Of a stretch of 33,754 bases of DNA, positions 28,473-33,754 are shown in pieces. The notes under the pieces were generated by a model, which had not been told where the DNA came from, made no database searches, and saw only the letters and a list, made by a program, of their open reading frames with translations. Made by a program: the position numbers and the translations under genes. Positions within the stretch are counted from its first letter, which is position 1. Each line of letters opens with the position of its first letter. Source of the stretch: Bacillota bacterium (GTDB lineage Bacteria > Bacillota > Clostridia > UBA1381); the NCBI GenBank assembly GCA_021203665.1, contig JAJQAT010000029.1, positions 1-33,754 of the forward strand, written 5' to 3'.

Positions 28473-28501
28473 ATTTTACCACTAAATACGATAAAAAGCA
28501 A
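28473..28501 (-). promoter_or_regulatory. Candidate promoter for the riboswitch/cbi operon
   Basis: Minus strand TTGCTT (28501-28496), 17-nt spacer, TAAAAT (28478-28473). Confidence 0.6.
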
Positions 28502-28506
28502 GAGAA

Positions 28507-28536
28507 TTGACAAAGTATTGCTTTAAGTGGTATAAT
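28507..28536 (+). promoter_or_regulatory. Sigma-A type promoter for hemL
   Basis: TTGACA, 18-nt spacer, TATAAT. Confidence 0.8.
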
Positions 28537-28575
28537 TTTTTTGATGTAATTGTATTTAACGGGAGAGAAAAAATT

Positions 28576-29862
28576 ATGAAAACGGACAAAAGTAAAGCCG
28601 CCTTTGCCGAGGCGAAAAAATATATACCCGGCGGAGTAAACTCGCCGGTCAGAGCGTTTGCCAATGTCGGCGCGAATCCGCTGTTTATCGACAGAGCCAA
28701 GGGAAGTAAAATATACGATATAGACGGAAACGAATATATCGATTATGTAGGCTCGTGGGGACCTATGCTTCTCGGTCACGGCAACGAGCGCGTGAGGGCG
28801 GCGGTGAAGGCCGCCGCGGATAAAGGAATGTCGTTCGGCGCGCCGTGCCTTGCGGAAACGGAGCTGGCAAAAAGAATATGCACTACGGTCCCGTGCGTTG
28901 ACGAGGTGCGAATGGTAAATTCGGGCACGGAGGCGACAATGTCGGCACTGCGCCTTGCCAGAGGATACACCGGCAGAAATATCATAGTAAAATTCGAGGG
29001 CTGTTATCACGGACACAGCGACTCGCTCTTGATTAAAGCCGGCAGCGGCGCTGCCACATTCGGTGCCGCGTCATCGGCGGGAGTGCCGGAGGATTTTGCG
29101 AAATACACGCTTGTGCTGCCGTATAACGATACAAAGGCGGCTGAGGCATCTTTTGAGAAAATGGGCGGCGAAATAGCCGCGGTTATCGTTGAGCCGGTCG
29201 CGGGCAATATGGGCGTTGTGCCGCCGAAAGAGGGATTTTTGGTGAAATTGCGCTCTCTTACCGAGGAATACGGCAGCGTGTTCATAATGGACGAGGTAAT
29301 GACGGGGTTCAGGCTGTCTCTTTCGGGAGCGTCCGGCAGATTCGGCGTGGACGCGGATATAATTACCTTCGGAAAAATTATAGGCGGCGGTATGCCCGTG
29401 GGCGCCTACGGCGGAAGACGGGATATAATGGAATTTGTTTCGCCGTCGGGACCGGTTTATCAGGCGGGAACGCTGTCTGGCAATCCGCTCGCCATGGCGG
29501 CGGGCAACGCGCAGCTTGAATATCTGCGTACTCACGCATATATATATGAAGAAATCGAAAAAAAGGGAGAATATCTCGAAAGGGAATTTACCGCCGCCGC
29601 GAAAAGAAACGGAGTCGCGGCGAGGGTAAACAGAGTAGGCTCGATGATGAGCGTGTTTTTCGCGGACGCGGAGGTAACGGATTTTAAAACGGCGAGCCAA
29701 TCGGACACGGAGCGGTTTAAGAAATATTTCAACGAGATGCTGAAAAGAGGAATATATCTCGCGCCGTCACAGTTTGAGTCCGTGTTCCTGAGCGGCGCTC
29801 ATTCCGACGACGATTTGGAAAAAACGGTAAAGGCGTTTGGCGAGGTTATGGAAATATTGTGA
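28576..29862 (+). CDS. hemL: Glutamate-1-semialdehyde 2,1-aminomutase
   Basis: [53 protein letters not shown]; start at ATG 28576 with GGGAGAG upstream. Confidence 0.96.
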   Translation: MKTDKSKAAFAEAKKYIPGGVNSPVRAFANVGANPLFIDRAKGSKIYDIDGNEYIDYVGSWGPMLLGHGNERVRAAVKAAADKGMSFGAPCLAETELAKRICTTVPCVDEVRMVNSGTEATMSALRLARGYTGRNIIVKFEGCYHGHSDSLLIKAGSGAATFGAASSAGVPEDFAKYTLVLPYNDTKAAEASFEKMGGEIAAVIVEPVAGNMGVVPPKEGFLVKLRSLTEEYGSVFIMDEVMTGFRLSLSGASGRFGVDADIITFGKIIGGGMPVGAYGGRRDIMEFVSPSGPVYQAGTLSGNPLAMAAGNAQLEYLRTHAYIYEEIEKKGEYLEREFTAAAKRNGVAARVNRVGSMMSVFFADAEVTDFKTASQSDTERFKKYFNEMLKRGIYLAPSQFESVFLSGAHSDDDLEKTVKAFGEVMEIL

Positions 29863-30776
29863 TGAATTATTATAAAAAATGCGTTTTGTGTCCGAGGAAA
29901 TGCGGCGTTGACAGGAGCACAGCCGCGGGGTACTGCGGAATGAGCGACAAGCTGTACGCCGCGCGAGCGTCGCTGCATATGTGGGAGGAGCCGTGTATAT
30001 CGGGCGGGAGCGGCAGCGGAACGGTGTTTTTTACCGGCTGCGGCTTGGGCTGCGTATACTGCCAAAACGGAGAGATTGCAAAGGGACGAATAGGCTTTGA
30101 AATAACGGCGGACAGATTGGCTGAAATTTTCCTCGAGCAGCAGGAAAGAGGCGCGAATAATATAAATCTTGTCACGCCCACCCATTATGTGCCGCATATA
30201 ATCGAGGCTTTGGACAAGGCAAGGGGACTTAACATTCCGATTTTATATAACTGCGGCGGATATGAAAGCGTGGAAACGCTGAAAATGCTTGACGGCTATA
30301 TCGATATTTATATGCCGGATTTTAAATATATTGCCGGCGCCGCCGCAAAGCGGTATTCAAACGCGGCGGATTATCCCGAAACGGCAATGGCGGCTTTGGC
30401 GGAGATGGTGCGCCAGACGGGCAAATGCGTTTTCGGCGCGGACGGAATCATGAGGAGCGGAACGCTTGTGCGGCATCTTGTACTGCCGTCGCATATTGAA
30501 AATTCAAAAAAAGCTGTGGAATACCTGTATAAAACCTACGGCAATGATATTTATATGAGCATAATGAGCCAATACACGCCCATGGAGCGCGTAAAGGCTT
30601 ATCCGGAAATAAACCGCCGCGTCACGCGGGAGGAATATGACGAGGTAATAGATTTTGCCGCCGATATAGGCGTGGAGAACGCCTTTGTGCAGGAGGGCGG
30701 CGCCGCGGAGGAGAGCTTTATACCGATATTTGACGGAGAGGGAATTTTAGTTATGGACAAACCTGTCGAAAAATGA
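29859..30776 (+). CDS. Radical SAM protein, PflA-activating-enzyme-like
   Basis: [12 protein letters not shown]...[20 protein letters not shown] (CxxxCxxC); [15 protein letters not shown]. Confidence 0.9.
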   Translation: MMNYYKKCVLCPRKCGVDRSTAAGYCGMSDKLYAARASLHMWEEPCISGGSGSGTVFFTGCGLGCVYCQNGEIAKGRIGFEITADRLAEIFLEQQERGANNINLVTPTHYVPHIIEALDKARGLNIPILYNCGGYESVETLKMLDGYIDIYMPDFKYIAGAAAKRYSNAADYPETAMAALAEMVRQTGKCVFGADGIMRSGTLVRHLVLPSHIENSKKAVEYLYKTYGNDIYMSIMSQYTPMERVKAYPEINRRVTREEYDEVIDFAADIGVENAFVQEGGAAEESFIPIFDGEGILVMDKPVEK

Positions 30777-30824
30777 TACAATATAATATATTTTATAAGT
30801 ATGTTTAATTTGGGGGCGATTTTG

Positions 30825-31190
30825 ATGCAGGAAAATATGTATGTTACAATAACGGGCTTCTCGCATTACTACGGCAAAAAGCCGTTTAGCATAGGAAATT
30901 TGCTTGTCTGCGAAAAGGATCCCTCAAACAAGTACGATTCCGAGGCGATTATCGCGCGTCTGCCCATCATCGGACAGGTGGGATTTATTTCAAATTCCCC
31001 GTACACAATGGCGGGCGGCACAACGAGCGCTGGACGAATTTACGACAAGGTAGAGGATAAGTTTTACGTTCGGGTTATGTTCACAACACAGAGCAAGGTA
31101 ATATGCAGGGTCGAAAGCGGCTCCGACGGCGAGCTTGAAAAGGAAATACAAGCTCAGCTTGCGGGCGGCGGCGACTGGCTGCAAAAATAA
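30825..31190 (+). CDS. HIRAN-domain-like small protein
   Basis: VTITGFSHYYGKKPFSIGNLLVCEKDPSNKYDSEAIIARLPIIGQVGFISNSPYT; HIRAN-like pattern recognised by eye. Start could also be 30801. Confidence 0.6.
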   Translation: MQENMYVTITGFSHYYGKKPFSIGNLLVCEKDPSNKYDSEAIIARLPIIGQVGFISNSPYTMAGGTTSAGRIYDKVEDKFYVRVMFTTQSKVICRVESGSDGELEKEIQAQLAGGGDWLQK

Positions 31191-31221
31191 TCCGTCCCAT
31201 TATATTTTTGAGGTGAATCAC

Positions 31222-32418
31222 TTGAAGCAATTCAATTTACAGGAAATAAAAAACAAAAAAATAACACTGCCGAAAATAAAAATCAAACCGGCGGAAATAA
31301 CGGTGGTAATCGCGGTAATCACGCTCGCGGCGCTTATAATCGTCCCGTCCCTGGTGCAGTGCGTCACCAACCGCGACAAGGCTAAATGCGAGAGCCATAT
31401 GAACAATATGGTGAGCATACTTTCAACCGTTCTCGCGGAGGAAACCGAAAGCGGAAGCACCTATTGGCACGACCTTATAGCGAACGGAAATTATCAAAAG
31501 CTCATCTCGTCCCTTAACGACAGAACCGGAGAGGGCGATAAGTTTTCGCCGTCCGATTATTATATTCAGACCGGCGAGGAGAAGCTCATGCTGTACAGCA
31601 AAAAGCACAGGGATATATCCGCCAAGGAGATAAAGTTTTCCCTTATGCAGGATGTCAGCGTGGAAATTGGCGAAACGCGCTCCATAGGCGAAAAAATAGC
31701 GTATCTTATGGTCAGCGGACCGGACACGTACTATCAAAATCAATCCCTTGACGGCGATCATCCGTCAAAAATGATTTTCCGCGGTACAGAGGTGGACAAG
31801 GTAATAACGAATTTGAAGGTAACCGCCGTTTACGTTGGCGGAGCGTCGGCGGAGCTGGGCAGCAGCGAGTACACAATCATCGCTGACGAGCTTGATATGT
31901 CCGAGGCGGGACAGACGCGTCTTTTCGTCAAGGTAAATTCCAACTCGCTCTGGGACGGCAGTGCCTACGCGTCGTTCATCATAGACGTTATAGGCAGCGA
32001 GGAAATGGGACCGCTTGTGGTGGACGGCGGAATAAACGGCAAATTCGAGCTTGCGTCCTGGGATTGGAACGACTTCGTCGAGGAGGCGTCGCAGGAGGAC
32101 GGCGGCAAGGATTTCGGCGCGTCCATAGTAAGGTACAACGGGGATTATTACTATTATCCCGACGGCATGAGAATCACAAACAGCAATAAAAACATCAATC
32201 CGCTCGATTTCGCCCTCGACAGGGACGATAATTCCGAGAGCGCGTATTATATAAAATTCGACCCAAGCTCCGTTATAATGAACGACGACGATGAAAAGGA
32301 AATTCACAACGGCAGCGTAAAGGTTGAGAATGATTTGATATACATCTGGCAGGACGTTCCAAGCAAGGAATCCGACGCCGGCTGGATAAGAGTTTATTGT
32401 GATTTGAAAAAATATTGA
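31222..32418 (+). CDS. Pilin/pseudopilin-like single-TM exported protein
   Basis: TM segment AEITVVIAVITLAALIIVPSLVQCV followed by KCESHMNNMVSILSTVLAEE, as after class III pilin signals. TTG start at 31222 with GAGGTG upstream is better than the ATG at 31135, which overlaps the previous gene. Confidence 0.55.
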   Translation: MKQFNLQEIKNKKITLPKIKIKPAEITVVIAVITLAALIIVPSLVQCVTNRDKAKCESHMNNMVSILSTVLAEETESGSTYWHDLIANGNYQKLISSLNDRTGEGDKFSPSDYYIQTGEEKLMLYSKKHRDISAKEIKFSLMQDVSVEIGETRSIGEKIAYLMVSGPDTYYQNQSLDGDHPSKMIFRGTEVDKVITNLKVTAVYVGGASAELGSSEYTIIADELDMSEAGQTRLFVKVNSNSLWDGSAYASFIIDVIGSEEMGPLVVDGGINGKFELASWDWNDFVEEASQEDGGKDFGASIVRYNGDYYYYPDGMRITNSNKNINPLDFALDRDDNSESAYYIKFDPSSVIMNDDDEKEIHNGSVKVENDLIYIWQDVPSKESDAGWIRVYCDLKKY

Positions 32419-32427
32419 TAATTGATA

Positions 32428-32466
32428 AAACCCCTCAGTCATCAACAATGACTGAGGGGTTTAAAA
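32428..32466 (+). terminator. Strong hairpin downstream of the pilin-like gene
   Basis: 15-bp perfect stem AAACCCCTCAGTCAT/ATGACTGAGGGGTTT with CAACA loop. Confidence 0.8.
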
Positions 32467-32505
32467 ATTTGCGGCAATCATAAGCATCCCCTTTAAAAGG
32501 AGCCC

Positions 32506-32632
32506 AACCCTCATCCGTCACCCGCCTACGGCGGGCGCCACCTTCCCCCAAGGGAAGGCTAAGCAAATTCGCCGCAGTCCCCTAAGCCTTCCCCTTGGGG
32601 GAAGGTGTCGGCGCAGCCGACGGATGAGGGTT
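32506..32632. repeat. Inverted pair of intergenic palindromic elements
   Basis: aaccctcatccgtca...ccttcccccaagggaaggctaag inverted against ctaagccttccccttgggggaaggtgtcggc...gacggatgagggttt. Confidence 0.85.
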
Positions 32633-32660
32633 TGCGCCACATTGACGGCAACGGCAAGTA

Positions 32661-32784
32661 AGGCTCCCCTACTTAGGGGAGCTGTCACGAAGTGACTGAG
32701 GGGTTTGTTTTATAATAAGCAAAATTTGTACACAAACCCCTCCGTCACGGCTTTGCCGTGCCACCTCCCCTAGTAGGGGAGGCT
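32661..32784. repeat. Second inverted pair of related palindromic elements
   Basis: aggctcccctacttaggggagctgtcacgaagtgactgaggggtttg inverted against caaacccctccgtcacggctttgccgtgccacctcccctagtaggggaggct. Confidence 0.85.
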
Positions 32785-32870
32785 TTGGAGTTGCGGTAAA
32801 CGCGGGTTGCCCGTGGCGCCAATCTCTGCGGATAGCAGGCAGATTGACGGCATAGTAGTAGCGGAGGGTT

Positions 32871-32970
32871 CTAAGGGAACAAAGAGTTCCCTTAGTCGAT
32901 TTAAGGGGTTTCAAAGGGGGAAATCGAAATCCCCCTTTGAGTTTTTGGTTCTTTTTGCTGCAAAAAGAAC
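32871..32970. repeat. Three consecutive perfect palindromes
   Basis: CTAAGGGAAC/GTTCCCTTAG (32871-32895), TCAAAGGGGG/CCCCCTTTGA (32911-32940), GTTCTTTTTG/CAAAAAGAAC (32948-32970). Confidence 0.85.
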
Positions 32971-33020
32971 ATAAGAAAAAGACGGAAAAAGAAAGTCAAA
33001 ACAGAAAAAGAGAGAAAGAC

Positions 33021-33047
33021 AGCGGCGGGAGGCTCATTCCCGCCGCT
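33021..33047 (-). terminator. Hairpin downstream of rnhA
   Basis: AGCGGCGGG/CCCGCCGCT stem; minus-strand continuation is pyrimidine-rich (GTCTTTCTCTCTTTTTC). Confidence 0.6.
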
Positions 33048-33061
33048 TATAGCTCCGTCTT

Positions 33062-33649
33062 TTACTCCACACCCACGGCGTCCTTTGCGAGGCGGTCCGC
33101 CATATCGTTATACTTATCGCCGCTGTGACCCTTTACCTTAACAAAATCCACCCGTACTTTTTTACTTATATCATCATAAAATTTTTTATACGCGATTGTG
33201 CCGGGCTTGTTGGTTTTCCACGCGCCGGTACACCATTTTTCCACGCCCTCGTAATCGTAATAAATCCGAATTTCTTCTATATTATTATCCGCGCAGTATT
33301 GCATAGCCGCTTTCGCGCCCTCGATTTCTCCGGCGACGTTGCGCATTTGCGCGAGGTCGGGATCGGAAAAGGCTTTGCTGAAGATTATTTCCTTTTCTTT
33401 TAGGAAAATAACCACTCCGCAGCCGAACACCTTTGTTTTGATATTATAGCTGCCGTCCACGTAAGCCGTGGCGATATTTTTATTGCCCGCTTGCGTATCC
33501 ACCGACACATACTCACGCGCCTCGTCAAGGCTCGCGAAGCTTTTGTACTCCGCGCCGGAATATCCCGACACCTCCCTTTTACACTCGTCCCACGTGTTGA
33601 AAATCCCTATGTGAAAGCCGTTTTTGACGGCGTAATACTTCTTCGCCAT
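33062..33649 (-). CDS. rnhA: Ribonuclease H with N-terminal viroplasmin/RNase HI-binding domain
   Basis: KKYYAVKNGFHIGIFNTWDECKREVSGYSGAEYKSFASLDEAREYV; TAYVDGSYNIKTKVFGCGVV; VDFVKVKGHSGDKYNDMADRLAKDAV. Confidence 0.93.
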   Translation of the reverse strand: MAKKYYAVKNGFHIGIFNTWDECKREVSGYSGAEYKSFASLDEAREYVSVDTQAGNKNIATAYVDGSYNIKTKVFGCGVVIFLKEKEIIFSKAFSDPDLAQMRNVAGEIEGAKAAMQYCADNNIEEIRIYYDYEGVEKWCTGAWKTNKPGTIAYKKFYDDISKKVRVDFVKVKGHSGDKYNDMADRLAKDAVGVE

Positions 33650-33754
33650 GTAAATCCCCCTTTTTTATATCTATTATATATGAAAAAAAAATAATTTCAA
33701 TAAATTTTGAAAAAAAGCGGAACTTTTTAAAAAAATCAACGTCTAACATAGTGT

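Noticed and set aside
32669-32914. Minus-strand ORF 81 aa in the repeat cluster
   Set aside because: Reads through palindromic repeats (PPLLGEVARQSRDGGVCV), a common false ORF from repetitive intergenic DNA.

Overview
The window looks like a chromosomal segment from a low-to-mid GC Clostridia-type Firmicute (inferred from gene content, not tested). It holds about 35 protein-coding genes. Main blocks, left to right: murC; ilvC-ilvN-ilvB (minus) behind a structured, non-T-box-looking leader; a DUF421/YetF-like membrane protein; a DUF6734-like glycosyltransferase-type protein next to a Ser/Tyr-rich low-complexity protein; a yihY-family gene broken by one in-frame TAA; an SLH-domain protein whose best start codon is not ATG/GTG/TTG; pyrE; a SigB/F/G-type sigma factor with an adjacent membrane protein; a GH27 alpha-galactosidase; a PHP-domain protein; a LOG-family / SGNH-like / large beta-propeller lipoprotein cluster; and a long minus-strand B12/tetrapyrrole operon (cobalamin riboswitch, cbiMNQO, cobI/cbiL, hemA, hemC, cobA-hemD, hemB, sirC-like, cbiK) with hemL divergent. 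The right end has a PflA-like radical SAM gene, a HIRAN-like gene, a pilin-like gene, a dense cluster of palindromic repeats and rnhA. The strongest unexplained signal is an 11-bp motif, GGGACACTAAA / TTTAGTGTCCC. It occurs exactly 7 times in about 4.7 kb (19.87-24.60 kb), in both orientations and several reading frames, inside conserved tetrapyrrole genes. By eye I did not find it elsewhere in the window. Other leads are the ilvB leader RNA, the SSY-repeat protein with its glycosyltransferase-like neighbour, and the lipoprotein that may be a polysaccharide-deacetylase fold interrupted by a beta-propeller.
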